Positions 18,401 through 30,619 are shown, counted from the first letter of the stretch. The stretch: 64,000 nucleotides of DNA from Dysidea avara (GCF_963678975.1 NC_089274.1:22343133-22407132), one strand, 5' to 3'. A program made the numbers and translations. The notes: generated from the sequence alone by a model not told the origin.

Positions 18401-21400
18401 TATTCTTTCTAGCAGCTACACAGTGAATTTCTATGGCCAAAAAATGTTTTCAGGCAAGGTCTTCCCAGTCTGTTTGCTAGTCCATTTTCCCAGTCCGTTC
18501 CGTGTTTTAGTCATGTCCTTGTTCACTATATGTTGCATTGTTTCTATTGTACTGACACTTTGTACTCAAGTATCTTTACTCAAAAAGCGAATTTCAGATT
18601 TGCAAGTACAATGAGAAAGAGCAACTCTTGGCGAACAGGATATACCAAAGGAATCTTGGTACATGAAAACTCCGCTCGTCATTCTCACAATAAATGAACA
18701 CAATCATCTGCAATACATTTCCAATGGGCATTTGACAATTCTAACAGATTCATTCATATCTCGTAACATGTTTGGATTATCGTGGATTCGCAGCTAGATT
18801 CTTTTAGCTTATTCTTGAGCGATTCCAATAAGCCATAGTGAGTACTTATAGCGTAAACTATCACTTGTCAAAATGATGGCAAAGTTGGAGGTAAAATATG
18901 TACGTGATTCTGAGCGAGAGTATTGCTTTGATTTGGCATGGACTCTGGGATCTGGCCAGGTCTGACTAGTAACGCACAGCAAGGCTTTAACAATAAATCA
19001 CTCCTTAGAATTAATACAGACGATTTTATTAAAGAAGTTCTGTATGTATACTAAAGTTCTAATGTTCCAGTATACCTGTCATGAATACACTATAAACAGC
19101 ATAGACAGTCTGTGACGACTCCTTTAAGCGGAATTATCTCAAAACCTACAAAAGTGAAAAAAGCAATCAATGAAATATAGCAAGTTAAAATAATTGCAGC
19201 TGCTAAATAGACTATATGCACTGCTGTATACATTCTAAAAACAAGTGGTATTTTAATACGTCATGACAGTGAATGGGTGGGATCTAATGTATGTAGAAAA
19301 AATGCAAAATTCACAAAATCTCAAGAAATAGACCACTTACCAGTACTTTTACAGAGCTATAAATTCTTCTACCTATATAGTAGAACATCTGAAAAAAGGA
19401 GCTGTGTCCGTACTATTAGTGGTGAGTTATAACTCGAGCCGCATTTACTACCCATACTTTTGTATGGGTCGTTTACTGTCAAAAATTCTCGGGCGTGCCG
19501 CTAAACATCCCTGATTGATCATATTTTGATTAGTAAATAGACCACGCATATAGTCTATTGCTTTGATCATAATTAGACAATTACCTACAGCTGGCCTCAA
19601 ACTTCTGTTTTTGAGCCAAACTTCCTGATATGAGGCTTATGCAATATCAATGTTACACTACTTGCCTTGTAATACAGTAGGTTACAACAGTTTATAAATG
19701 TTGTATGTCGAATTCCTTTCAAATCCCTTTTGTTTTCCTTGGAATAAATTTGTTTTGTGCTTGTTAGCCCTTAAATAGCTGCATAAAACTTTATAAAATG
19801 CATGCGCTGTATCTGCATAGTGGATATTGATATTCATCAATCGATAACTCGTATATGGAAGGTCGCATCCATGGACTTGCAATTTAAATTTTCAGAATGC
19901 TGACATCATGAAGAGCAAATTGGTATACACAATCACCTTGTTATCTTTCATAAGCAGAGTCTTGAAGGTGAGTTAGTGGCGATTATTGTCGATCAAGGAC
20001 AAATTTTCAACTGAAATTAGGACCGTAAAACAAGTAGAGGAACAGTACTAACTACTTTACTATTAAATATCTGTGAGTATATAACAGTTTTGTTGCCAAA
20101 ACAGTTATTACTTGAGCATTTCTGCTGCTATAGTAGTGGCTTAAACGCATTAAAAGCTTGTAAATATTATGTATGTGCATATACCTGGGACAAATTGACC
20201 AGGGAATAGCATTGTGCTGGATGTACAGCATTACCATAGCACCAACATATCAGTGTACCCATAATGTCAGTAGCAGTATTAAGAGTTCTATAACTTAGGA
20301 GAGTATCCTACTCTCATATACCTCTATAGAAGGGCGTATCGTGAAATTATGACAAAACACTTCTGGGTTTGCCCTTTTTTCTTTGTGTACTAAATGTTGA
20401 ACATGATATCGGTTGAACAACATTGCTAGCAACCAAATTAACTCCAACTATAAGTGTTTCTCACCGAAATACAATTGTTCCTTCATGGGTTCAGTAGGCA
20501 TGTCTTGCTAGGCCATTTGCGAATACGGCTAACATGGTGCTAACGATTCTTGCACTTTTACGGCTGTCCGTATGTCACAAACCACATCATCTTGTCGTTA
20601 AATGTGACTTCACGATATTCCCTTCTACAGGGGTATGTGAGAGTAGGATACTCTCCTCAATATAATATATAACCATCTCAGCGAAATCTCGTCTAGTTCG
20701 CACAACTTCTGAACTTCTTTTTATTTTCTCAGCATTATCTGCATTGTTCAAGGAATGGTTCACCAAAGCTTCAGTCGATTGTGGTGAGTAGTTTTGGAAT
20801 TACAGCACTAGACAGTAGGAAGAGCAAAGAAATCGATTTGTACAGCTACTATACTAAAAATATACTACAGGTGCTTACATTCACAGCCATAACTTCTGTT
20901 TGGATTAGTCTACAGAGTTGGGACTTGGGCTTACAATGTTCACCATGGATTGGCAGATTGACCAAGGTTAGTTTTCACCCAGTAGTTACTCGCACATAGG
21001 CATATGAAGGCAGTTTTAAATTGAAGAAACGGCAACGATTTTGTTTACGTCCACTGCATCGTGAACAAACATGTGTGACACGCAGAGGCTACAAAATTAA
21101 ACAAAGATTTTCGAACTCCCCATGAGTAGGCAAATAAGATGGTATATAGGTTTAATTGATTTGAGTCTTCCTTCTCTGAGTAATGGCTTGATTAAAATTT
21201 GAGTATATAGGTTTAATTGATTTGAGTCTTCCTTCTCTGAGTAATGGCTTGATTAAAATTTGAGTATATAGGTTTAATTGATTTGAGTCTTCCTTCTCCG
21301 AGTAATGGCTTGATTAAAATTTGAGTATATAGGTTTAATTGATTTGAGTCTTCCTTCTCCGAGTAATGGCTTGATTAAAATTTGAGTAAACTTTGTCATG

Positions 21401-24400
21401 CGAAATTTCACCAATTTTTTAATTTTCATTTTTCTCAAAATGCATGCCTGTGCAAACTAGATGGGTTTTTCGTTGAGATGGTCACATATACTATGAACTC
21501 TCGGTATTGTTGACTGATTTACAACTCTACTCTTGTTAAGGAGAAAAATTGTTACCTGTCTGTCTGTAATGGCTGGAACAACTGTTCAAATATAGTTTAA
21601 ATGTTCATTTGATTCTTTACTTTTGGTATGCGTGTTTGTCGACTATTCATCCACCTCATTATAATGACCATGTCAAGTAGGTCCCAAACATAGCTTCATG
21701 ACCTCCACTTCATTATAGTGACCATGTCAAGTAAGTCATAACTAACATGTACTTCTTGACTTCATTAATAAGACCACCTCTTTATAGTGACCGTACCAAA
21801 CATAGCTAAAGTACATGTATTTCATGATTAGAGTAGTGGTAGCAACAAGAAACAGAAGTGTAGGATATAATGTCCAGGGCCTTTAATTATGCAAGTCAGA
21901 GATGAATCTGCAGTAATTGGTAAGAAGTAGTAGTAGTAGTAGTAGTAGTGAGTGCCAACCACTGGCCACATCCCTACACAACTTTAGTTAATAAGACCAC
22001 CTTGTTATAGTGACTATGTAAGTCCCAGAAATATTTATTTATAATGCTGCCTCAATTCTGATGTTGTTTTTTTTACCCAAAGGTACTGTAGTGTGGTTGT
22101 TTTCACTGTACCGTATATCACATCACTACATTATTAATTGATTTATCCTCTAGTGATCCATCTGTAGTTAAACTATCCTAATACAAATACCATCTCAAGT
22201 TCTCCAGTGGCCTGACTATTTGATCAGTCCATATTGCAGATTTTCAAAACTATAGTGGATGTTAGGCTTTTTTGATTTCATAAAGGGGAACTGTAGTGGA
22301 ATTTAAAATTCAATGCTATCACGATAAATGTGATCAAATTTTGGAAAACCATCGATATATACACAATAGTACTTTTGTAATAAAACGCATTTAAAAACTA
22401 TGGGTAAAAAATGCAAGCTCCAGAAAAAAAATTTACACAAGTTTTTATTGTCTCACTGGTGGGCGAATTAAGCCTCCAATGGATAAATCCTGGGTATCAT
22501 CGTGTTCGCCTGTTCATAGGGAATACAAAAATCTTTGTTTCATCTCCATACACGAAAGGATTTCAAGGTTACAGACGTTTGTTTACATTGCGGTGACAAA
22601 AGAATTTATCGACGATCGTTTTTCAGTGAATTTGCCTTCCTTCTTGAACACAGAAGCATGCCTGGGGCAAAAACTATACCTTGGTAGATGCACAAATTCA
22701 TGGCAAACACAATGAGCGAAGATTCAATTCCGTACGCCATTGTATCAGTAAGTTATGATGGTTTATGTAAGCGCCTGTAGATTCTTTCTCAATAGCTTCT
22801 GTACATATCAATTTATTTGCTTGTCCAGCTGTCTAGTGCTGTGTTTCCAACGTTGCTTAACTTATGAAGTTGAAACTTAGCTAATCCATTCCTCTGTCCC
22901 TGTAGAAAACAAAGAACAAATAAAATGCATTTTGAAAATTGTGTGGATATCAACGGTTTTCTAAAATTAGGTCACAAATGACAATCCATTCCTAATGTTT
23001 AAAATTGCAGAAGTCTACTTGTTACGATGCAAATTTTACATCCTCTTTCACTCGCCATGATTTTTGTGCTTTTGACATCACTGGATCCAAATACAACAAG
23101 TATAAGAAAAATTTGGAATTTTAAATTAGATTAGGGACAGTGTATAATGCTGCAATAAAAAGTACTGAAACAAGCTGGATCAGAGTAGTACGTAATGTCC
23201 AAATACTGTTAAACAATAAGAAGTGAATATCCCTACTGTGCTACACTCAATGCACAGTAGGGATATTCACTTCTTATTGTTTAACAGTATTTGGACATTA
23301 CGTACTACTCTGATCCAGCTTGTTTCAGTACTTTTTATTGCAGCATTATACACTGTCCCTAATCTAATTTAAAATTCCAAATTTTTTCTTATACTTGTTT
23401 GTGAAGTTTTTTTGCAAGCTCATGACCACTAAATATCTGCTGAGTTACTCATAGCACTATTATATTAGATTATGACTCATACAATAACAACTGATCAGTG
23501 GGTGTAGCTCTACGTAAGCCTGCAGATAATAATGGACGTGGATTCGTGCATACCTACGGACTGATGAATGGGTGTGGCTACCATATGTCTACAGGCAGTA
23601 ATTTACGTAAGTGGGCGTGGATTCGTGCATACCTATACACTGATGAATGGACGTGGCTACCATGTCTACAGACTGTAATTTACATAAGTGGGCGTGGCTC
23701 ACGAAAGAAGCACAGCTAGCTATGACCTGTAGTAACACGTCCACATTTAATTTAGCACATGGGGTCAGACCCGAATAATCTGTAAAGCAGGACCTGGATG
23801 ACCCGACTCGGTTTAACATTGTTACTTATTTATTGACCTACACATTGCTATATAGTTTGCCGTGAGTTGCTCTCTCTGATCAATATCAACAGCGAGTCAC
23901 GTACACGTGTGTTTTTGGTGCAACCGGCGACCACGTGTATTCGAATAGTTTGATGCAATATACACTGGTATGGAAGCCGTACTGTAGTCTATTAACACTC
24001 AGTGGTAGAACCTTGACTGATGGCCATGGTAAAGAAGGATAAAAGGTAAGACAATAGCGCAAGCATTGTATGTTTATCAATAACCAAAGGTTTTTTTTTA
24101 AGCGAACTAGAAACGTTTCTGCAAAAAAAATAGGGCTGTAGCCACTTTTCCGCTACGCTTGACTGAAGGTGTCAGGCAGGCAGTAGAAAATTTTGTTGAA
24201 TAATTTTTTTCTAAATTCTGTAGCAACTTGATGCAAACGTTTCGGGTCAATCTGAAGACACTTTTGGGCTTGGTTTTACCCAACCAATACTATCATGTCG
24301 TTGTGAGGAAAAATCGTGGAAGGTTTTTGGGTTATATTATATCACGGATCGCCCCCACACCTTCGATGTCCCTAGTACTGTATGATGAATTTCCTATTGG

Positions 24401-26347
24401 ATTTATTATTAGCACTTTGAATGTAGCTTTACCGTATTGCCATAGTCTGTTACAATAACCAACACTGTGCTTCTAAATGTGCAGTAGTAATGTAGCTTTC
24501 ATCATTTGCCATTAAAGGATCCTGCCTTGTTGAAACAAGTAATGAATCCTGGTAACTGCATTGATGTGGGTGTCTTGGCAGTGACTCGACAAACTGAAAT
24601 TGGTGGATCCACTTATCGAAGACAAAAATGTAGCAACCATTTCAAGGAGGATGGGTAAAAGCCTAAACTGCATAGTTTTGAGCTTACCAAGCCCATGTTC
24701 AAGGAAATGCTGTGCCCAGTGTTTTCATTTTCTACCTGCTAAGTGTAGGAAACTTAGTGAGGCCAGAGCAAATAAGGCTGAGCATCATGCCATAGTAGAG
24801 GAGCTGATGCCTGGTACTAGCAGCTTTAGCAGCCAGCCAAACCAAAGTCCAGGTGAAAGTATATTTAGTGGCTAGGGGAAAACAAGGATTGCAACAGTGC
24901 CTTGAGAAATTAATGGTACAACTTGTTGATGTCTCTACTATAGCTACAGATAGAGACACGCTGGTGTAACATCCCTTGTGAAAACCGACACCATATTGAC
25001 CATCAATATGATGTGTGGTACTTGGTTAAAAGTGTAACAAAGAAACTAGCAAAGAAGGCCAAGACAAAGCATTGTGGTCATGGATCCAGTCTATTTCTAA
25101 CCACTTGTAGTGATCTGTGCAAGAAGTGTTATATCCCTACTGTGCTCAAGATACTATAATGGAAATGCACAGTAGGGATATACAGTGTAACACTTCTTAT
25201 TGTTTTACTGTGGTTTAATATCGTGCACAACTCCAGCTTGTTTCAGTATTTTTTATCGATGTGTTACGGTCCCTACCCTAGTTGAAAATTCCAAAAAAAA
25301 TTGTGTGCTTGTTAACTATTTTTGTACTGGTGAACCCACACATACCGCATCAAAGAAAGAAATGGCGCCGCACCCCAGCTATCAATTATTGTCTGAAAAA
25401 TGAAGCATCCATTACACTTTGTTGTCAGCTATGTTCAACCCATTATAAAGCATTACGAATTTGAAAAGCACCTCTGCAATTAAAGTAACTACATGCTATT
25501 CTATCATGCAGTATACAGTATAAGGTTTGTAAGTACTGTATGTATGGAGACACGCCTACTTATAGGAAAGTAAGTGTTGTCTGTAGACCTACATCAAACC
25601 ACACCCATTTATTGATCGTTAATTATACAACTTACAGTACGTGTTTAATTGTCATATACAGTAGATACTTGTGTACTTAATTTATTATGCTAGTGGAGCT
25701 CTTGGTGCACGCCCCAGATTGCTATCTGCGGTCAATGGGTCATCCAGGTCAGCAGCAGTGACCTTTCAACTCTGTGTGGTACTTCAGTTGTTCATATCCT
25801 GGATAACTCAAAATTCTGAAACTGCACAAAACATATACCTAAAAGAATATAGCCTTAACTACTATCACTAACCTTATTTCTGAACTTATTTTTCTAGGAT
25901 ACTTTCTTACCAAGATTTTTCACCCAAATGTTGCAAAGAATGGAGCAATTTGTGTCAACACATTAAAGAAGGATTGGAAACCTAACCATGGTATCAAGCA
26001 CATCTTAATGGTACACAAAACTGGCACATATTTTGTACACATTTTACTGAATATTATATCCGCAGACAGTCAAATGTTTACTCATCTATCCCAACCCTGA
26101 ATCAGCCCTAAATGAAGAGGCAGGCAAACTACTACTAGAACATTATGATGATTACTCAAGACATGCTAGGCTCATCACTGCTATTCATGCAAAGTGTCCC
26201 AGGGCATCAACAACAACATCAGATGAAATGGCGCATAGTCAAGTTGAGTGTCTATCAAAGAAGAGATCACATGAGAAAGTAGCTGTTTCTGCACCAACTG
26301 TAGATAAGAAGAAGAAAGATAAAAAGAAAGCTCTTAGAAGACTCTAA
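15419..26347 (+). CDS. UBE2S: Ubiquitin-conjugating enzyme E2 S
   Basis: UBE2S extends K11-linked ubiquitin chains on APC/C substrates in mitosis. Exons 15419-15430, 15527-15680, 15740-15817, 25898-26010 and 26066-26347 give 212 residues (human 222). The sequence follows the family throughout: [19 protein letters not shown]-like [49 protein letters not shown], the HPN motif and active-site cysteine in [13 protein letters not shown], then [21 protein letters not shown] lysine-rich tail ends in KKALRRL, matching the C-terminal LRRL that docks on APC/C. Two ATGs in tandem open the frame. Intron 3 is 10,080 bases long and full of repeats, while the other introns are 55-96 bases. Broken copies of exons 4 and 5 occur downstream at 32.8, 49.2 and 61.5 kb. 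Confidence 0.95.
16240..17060. repeat. Inner inverted repeat with GGACT-rich arms
   Basis: The left arm (TGGACTGGATTACTGGACTGG and on through CAGAATGTGTAAAAACC-like sequence to about 16450) is repeated in inverse orientation at about 16880-17060. The arms carry short tandem CTGGACTGGA units. The spacer of about 430 bases holds no gene. Confidence 0.7.
17212..17600. mobile_element. MITE with perfect 30-base TIRs
   Basis: Bases 17212-17241 (CTATAGTACGTTCACGTTGA...) and 17571-17600 are exact reverse complements over 30 bases. The TA in CTATAG allows a mariner-type target site. It is 389 bases long, noncoding, and nested within the larger composite element. Confidence 0.8.
18526..20297. other. 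UBE2S intron 3, featureless stretch
   Basis: AT-rich intronic DNA with no coding exon or clear repeat structure that I can support. Short open frames here have no recognisable motif. Confidence 0.5.
20298..20656. mobile_element. MITE with about 50-base TIRs
   Basis: The left end GGAGAGTATCCTACTCTC, then about 30 further bases through GAAGGGCGTATCGTGAA, is mirrored at the right end (TTCACGATATTCCCTTC through GAGAGTAGGATACTCTCC). The arms are about 85-90 percent identical by eye. Flanks are TTA and TCA, so the target duplication is unclear. Confidence 0.75.
21143..21386. repeat. 61-base tandem repeat, 4 copies
   Basis: Units start at 21143, 21204, 21265 and 21326 and begin TATATAGGTTTAATTGATTT. 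The last two share a TCTCCGAG variant where the first two have TCTCTGAG, so the pattern of duplication can be read. The block is intronic in UBE2S. Confidence 0.97.
21387..23094. other. UBE2S intron 3 with decayed pogo-like fragments
   Basis: Between 21650 and 22110 there are repeated phrases of the type CCACCT-(C/T)-ATTATAGTGACCATGTCAAGTA, typical of degenerate pogo/Tc1-type MITEs. An AGT trinucleotide run lies at about 21927-21950. The remainder shows nothing recognisable. Confidence 0.45.
23095..23399. mobile_element. Near-perfect fold-back element (148-base arms)
   Basis: The left arm 23095-23241 and right arm 23252-23399 are reverse complements differing only by one A insertion, around a 10-base loop. 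The arms end AACAAGTATAAG and meet at ATCCCTACTGTGC. The arm sequence is related to the repeat end at 25128-25310. The near identity implies recent formation or gene conversion. Confidence 0.95.
23530..23700. repeat. Diverged tandem repeat, about 2 units
   Basis: A unit of roughly 85-90 bases containing GTGGATTCGTGCATACCTA, ACTGATGAATGG, GTGGCTACCAT and GTCTACAG is repeated, each with GTGGGCGTGG-type words. It is noncoding and intronic. Confidence 0.7.
24130..24375. repeat. Dispersed repeat, copy 2
   Basis: Homologous to 5525-5800: it shares GGGCTGTAGCC-like, TTTTTTTCTAAATTC, CGTTTCGGGT and CCAACCAATACT words in the same order and orientation. Confidence 0.6.
24480..25110 (+). pseudogene. 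Decayed DNA-transposon transposase-like sequence
   Basis: Broken frames encode a Cys/Lys-rich stretch (24600-24875) and, near 24980-25105, [20 protein letters not shown]. The phrase HQYDVWH-x-x-K-x-x-x-KKL followed by KAKxKxC recurs in transposase-like proteins of sponges and cnidarians that I remember only as unnamed families. It is broken by stops and frame changes and lies next to the fold-back-related end at 25128. Superfamily not assigned. Confidence 0.5.
25128..25310. repeat. Repeat end related to the fold-back element
   Basis: A short hairpin (ATATCCCTACTGTGC and GCACAGTAGGGATAT, about 25130-25180) is followed by sequence matching the right arm of the element at 23252-23399 (ACTTCTTATTGTTT, CCAGCTTGTTTCAGTA, GAAAATTCC). 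It is an older, diverged relative, possibly one end of the transposon carrying the decayed transposase. Confidence 0.65.
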
Positions 26348-26811
26348 TCCTGTACAGTATTATGTGCTATGTATTATTTAAAGATGTTTGTGTATTTTTG
26401 CCATTAAATGTGTGTGTATATTATTATAGAGTTATCACCATAATATTATTGATGAGTGTACAGGGACCATGCACCCTTGCCTTCACTACTTTGTTTAGAC
26501 AAAACTTGTATTTAAAAAACCATCAATCACTGTAATAGAACAGTCACATTTCAATTCTAGTATAGTACAATGAAAATACCCTACAATGTTATCTCATGAT
26601 CAGAGTTTTTAAAACCTCAAATTTTCCTACAGGCATGCCCATGGTAAGTTTTGTCAAAGATTGCTCTTTCCCCCATTTCTAGCCTGTTGCACCTCGCCTG
26701 TGTCACATGTTGCTAACTAAAGATAGTCACAACCTTTAATACAAATCCATATACTTGCATGGCAATAGCAATAATTATGTAGTAATGTTTCAAAAGCTAA
26801 ATGTATAATGT

Positions 26812-29230
26812 TTATAACAAAAGTAAATAAAAATCACAAAGGTTATGATGTTCTATAGGTATACCCACACAATACATTTCAGTTGCACTGGTGGTGGTAC
26901 GTGCTGAGAATTTTTCAGTATTTCTTGAACTTTTCTGGCTCCATTGCTGTGAGCTACTTTCACATTGGTGCTCATTCATGATGCATACATATGATTCTCC
27001 CATTTTGCTGTGGCGGTGGATGTGGTAGAAATTTGGTTCAGTCTGTGACACATCATTCCAAGATATGTACTATCTACTATTATGTATTTCTGACAACCTT
27101 GATGGATCCTGTTGCTGTCTTTGAATTGCCGCATTTCCTCCTTGGATCACTACCATTCAACAACCAATGGCTTTAGTGATGGTCTGTTCATCTCTTTTCA
27201 AGGCTCTTTGTGCTTCATGTTTTGCAAAGCTGACAATCCCAAAACGATACTTAGGCCATCTCACTACTATGGCATCAGTGATCTTCCCAAAACCACAGAA
27301 CATTTGTCAAAGATGATTATTATCAACTGTATAGTATCCAAGTTTTTAACAAAGCTTAGCATCCTAAATGAAAAATAATCATGATGTGATAATATTTCAT
27401 AACTCCTAAATTCTACACCAGTTGACAGTATACTGACATTGATTCCAAGACTTGTAAAGGGCTAGCATTGATATCCAGGTCCAAGACATTTTTTGTTTGC
27501 TTCGAAGCAATAATGCTTAGCAATGGACAGCAGTGGTAAACCATATATACATGCAAAGTTATCTGACAGAATTTCTGCCTGTTTTTTAGCTCATACCTAA
27601 ATTAAACTGCTAAAAAGTACGTTTACAAGTTTAAAATCTATTTAATCAACATTTTTTTGTTACCAATTTCATCCACAGGCTTATTGAAATTTTAGGACCA
27701 TGTATTATCAAGGTCCACAGCAATGACAGATGTATCAAGACTCACAGCAATGAGTTGTATGATCACATGGAAAAGTAAAAAAGTATATAACTCAGCAGTG
27801 AGGAGGCCAACGTTGACAATGAAAATTAGAAAAAAGTTACACAGTGATGTTTGAAGCACACAACAGTCATTGACACCATCCCAGCATCCGTAGCTGACCT
27901 TGCACTTCACAAATGAGTTGGTTGAACCAGACTATTGCATCCTGAGGGATCTGCATGCTCCCAGAAAATTTTAGATGTTTTTTTCTGTGTTGCAGAAAAA
28001 TTATGCATATAATTTGCAAAAGTTTGCTAGGTTTATTGAAATTAAATTTCAGGATAGAAGCATGAAGCTTTTGTATCTTTAATTCCATATGGGAGTATGT
28101 ATTCCCTGTAAATCTGTACTTTACATGGGTGGTCTATGAAAGTTATAATGGATAATGGAAATCCGTATCATTATTCGTTGTGAAATCTTACTTTGGACTC
28201 CACAAGACTCCTTTGAGTAACAGATAGTTGATGTTGCATCATAGATAGATGCTTGTTTTTTTCAGCCAGTATTCAATCTTTTTCAGCCAGTATTTGATTT
28301 TTTTTCCAGCCAATATTCGGTCTTTTTTCTGCAGTTGGGAATTCATCTCGTACAGCTTTGTTCCAACTGCTCTTCATGATCAATCAAGGATGCCTACAAA
28401 TCTTATCATTGCTATGATCATTACTCTGGCAACAGTCTCCTTTTAGTTGCTCAACAATGTGCATGACCTCTCCACTTTCTCTAGGCATCTCTCAACTAGA
28501 TTCCTTAGAACTGATACTTGCAAGAATTTGGTCAAGTGCTTTTCCCTTTGTTGACACTTGGATAAATTCTGGTTTAGTATTTCGGTGTTCTCGTCTTCTA
28601 TTTTTTCAGGGGAGGTGGGTTTGGGAAATGCATATACTAACCAGATGTATACAAACACACCCTAGTGAAAAGACATCGGATGATATGCCATATTGGGAGG
28701 CTCCAGCAATCTTTCAGGAGGTCACTGAATGCCCACTCCTTCTGTATGTTTCTGGGAACCTTGTTCCAACATTTTAGCCAATCCCAGATCAGCAACCTTG
28801 GCCACACAATGCTTTGTTAAAAGATTTAATGTTATTAGATGAAAGATCTCTGTGGATGATGTTTTTGCTGATACCGGCCGTGGAGACCCTTGCAAGCATC
28901 TAGGAGAATAGATAACTTGAAATGCAGTGGAACATTTTTCGAGTTAGTAGCGTAATCTTCAATCAACTTCTCGTTTATCCATCAGCTCCATTCCTAGCCA
29001 CGGTATCTCAGCTCTAGTTGGCCTATACAATCCTATGAATTGCACCACGTTGGAAGTTATCAAAGTATGCAAATACACTTCTTATCAAAGTATGCAAATA
29101 TTGCAAATACTACTGACGCCATTTGAGCCTCTTTCCCTGTTTTTTTTTTTTTCACTCAAATGGCTCAAAAATACTATAGATATTGCAAATACTACTGACG
29201 CCGATGAGATTATCTACTAATTCAGTCCCT
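26812..29230 (-). pseudogene. Kinase-coiled-coil-RRM pseudogene (type 2 copy)
   Basis: This segment parallels the intact gene at 49805-52202 along its length. The RRM part is at about 26870-27360 (rising numbers run from C- to N-terminus) and the kinase part at about 28190-29215. Small indels disrupt both: the RRM exon has several frame changes. The kinase exon has insertions in the linker after the catalytic domain. The region around helix C is deleted and replaced by short local duplications (29050-29200), so no glycine-loop-to-lysine segment remains. It lies 3' to 3' with the true UBE2S gene, which is probably the ancestral arrangement. A hAT-like MITE interrupts its 5' flank at 29250. Confidence 0.85.
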
Positions 29231-29249
29231 GAGCTAGCTAACTATTCGC

Positions 29250-29609
29250 CAGGGCCGCCCACGGGGGGGGGGGGGGGCAACTGGGGCATTTTGCCCCGGG
29301 CCCCAGCCTGAAAGGGGCCCCAGGAGGCCCCATGAAGGGCCCCCTGAATACCTGTTTAAAAGATCGATATACTCTAATAGAACAGTCAGATCTAAATACT
29401 CTAATAGAGCAGTCACAGTATTCTTCAGAGGAGCAGTGTAGCAGGCTTATAGATAAGGAGATATGGTTGGTGATGGGTAGTTATTGTCATTGTCAGCAGG
29501 TTGTAACCTTTTTTTTTTTTTTTTTTTTTGGTCTTCAACTTACAGCTTGGGTGAAGGGCCCCACTTTAACTCTTTGCCCTGGGCCCCTTAATTTCTCTGG
29601 GCGGCTCTG
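29250..29609. mobile_element. hAT-like MITE with 8-base target duplication
   Basis: A 360-base element beginning CAGGGCCGCCCAC and ending GGGCGGCTCTG, flanked by CTATTCGC at 29242-29249 and 29610-29617. The empty site is visible in the duplicate near 52240 (TTATTCGCGCAACT). Inside are a G run, a T run and two CTCTAATAGARCAGTCA words. Confidence 0.92.
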
Positions 29610-29617
29610 CTATTCGC

Positions 29618-29995
29618 ACAACTGCATGAGCAGAACTGGATTTATTTTTCTGTTGTGTCATATTTTCAATGGCATAGGGTAATTTTGGTCTATATATAGC
29701 TGCATGGTGCTTTTTCTTCTTTCTGTGTAGCTAGCCAAAATGACAAAAGTAAAAATCCCATCTTGCAGCTGAGACTATGATGTGCATGTGCAACCACACC
29801 CAAACAAACATTATGTAATAATTATTATACCATCGAGCATGTGATCTATATCCAAGTCTGTCTGCAAATTTTCTAAAACCTTATATAAATTTGGGTCAGT
29901 TTGCTTCAGGCCCTCTACTGCACATGCATGCATGTAGCTATATGTATAGCTAGCTATATATATGTGCATTCAGCTTTTCTACTTTATACATACAT
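29618..29995. repeat. Duplicated 5' flank of the type 2 kinase gene
   Basis: About 370 bases match 52245-52590 with few changes, including the ACAAAAGTAAAAATCCC and CCACACCCAAACAAAC words. This places the promoter of the pseudogene and fixes the 5' edge of the duplicated block. Confidence 0.85.
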
Positions 29996-30199
29996 AGTTA
30001 TATAGGCTTATATATAGACCCATTGCAGGTGAACTGCTGCCATAGCAACATCTGTCAACCCATTATGCAACCCTGATATAGTGTAGGAGAGAACATAAGC
30101 TTAATCTGGTCAACCTTTGCTGTATAGAATGTAGATGAAGAAGCAGCTCTACTTCCTGGGTATTGTTTTACTCTTATAACTTTTACATAGTAATCTTAA

Positions 30200-30480
30200 C
30201 GTAGATTCATCAGAATTACTAACCAGCAATAGTTTATCAGTAACTAGGGGTCACAATTACAAACTATTCAAGTTAAGCCACAATCATCTACAAGAGTGAG
30301 ATCTTCATTTTTTACTGCATGTGCATGAGAGCAATTAATGATTGGAATAATCTACCTCATTACCTAGTTAACACACCCTCGTTGAATGACTTTAAAAATT
30401 TACTTGACTGTAGCTGGTCTACTTTTTTGTATGATTACTAATTAGTTAATTCTTGTTGTATAACCTGTGCAGTTTTTATG
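30200..30480 (+). mobile_element. LINE 3'-end fragment
   Basis: Broken frames read RGHNYKLFKLSHNHL and then RAINDWNNLPHYLVNTPSLN with FKNLLD, the usual C-terminus of non-LTR reverse transcriptases. A second copy is at 58535-58735. It is damaged and without the rest of the element. Confidence 0.7.
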
Positions 30481-30619
30481 TTATAATTATTAATAATAAT
30501 GTTTGTAAAGATCAGGCTTGCAGGCTCCTCGGAGGTGCTGGGTGACTATTTCACAGCTAGTTTGACTTTGGCTTGCTTTGGTTTCAGGCAAATTTGTAAT
30601 AAATGTTAGTAAAATGTGT

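Larger units (their letters stand above)
16075..18525. mobile_element. Composite nested inverted-repeat element in UBE2S intron 3
   Basis: The outer arms are about 16090-16150 and 18450-18515: AATGGACTGGGAAAACGGAC on the left and its near reverse complement on the right (GTCCATTTTCCCAGTCCGTT). A middle pair is AACCCTTAAACCCG (about 16221) against GGGTTTAAGGGTT (about 18005). An inner pair spans about 16240-16450 and 16880-17060. A separate perfect-TIR MITE sits at 17212-17600. Outer limits are approximate, no transposase was seen, and target duplications were not identified. Confidence 0.65.

Noticed and set aside
21143-21386. CRISPR-like array
   Set aside because: The 61-base units are contiguous with no unique spacers; this is a tandem repeat in a eukaryotic intron.
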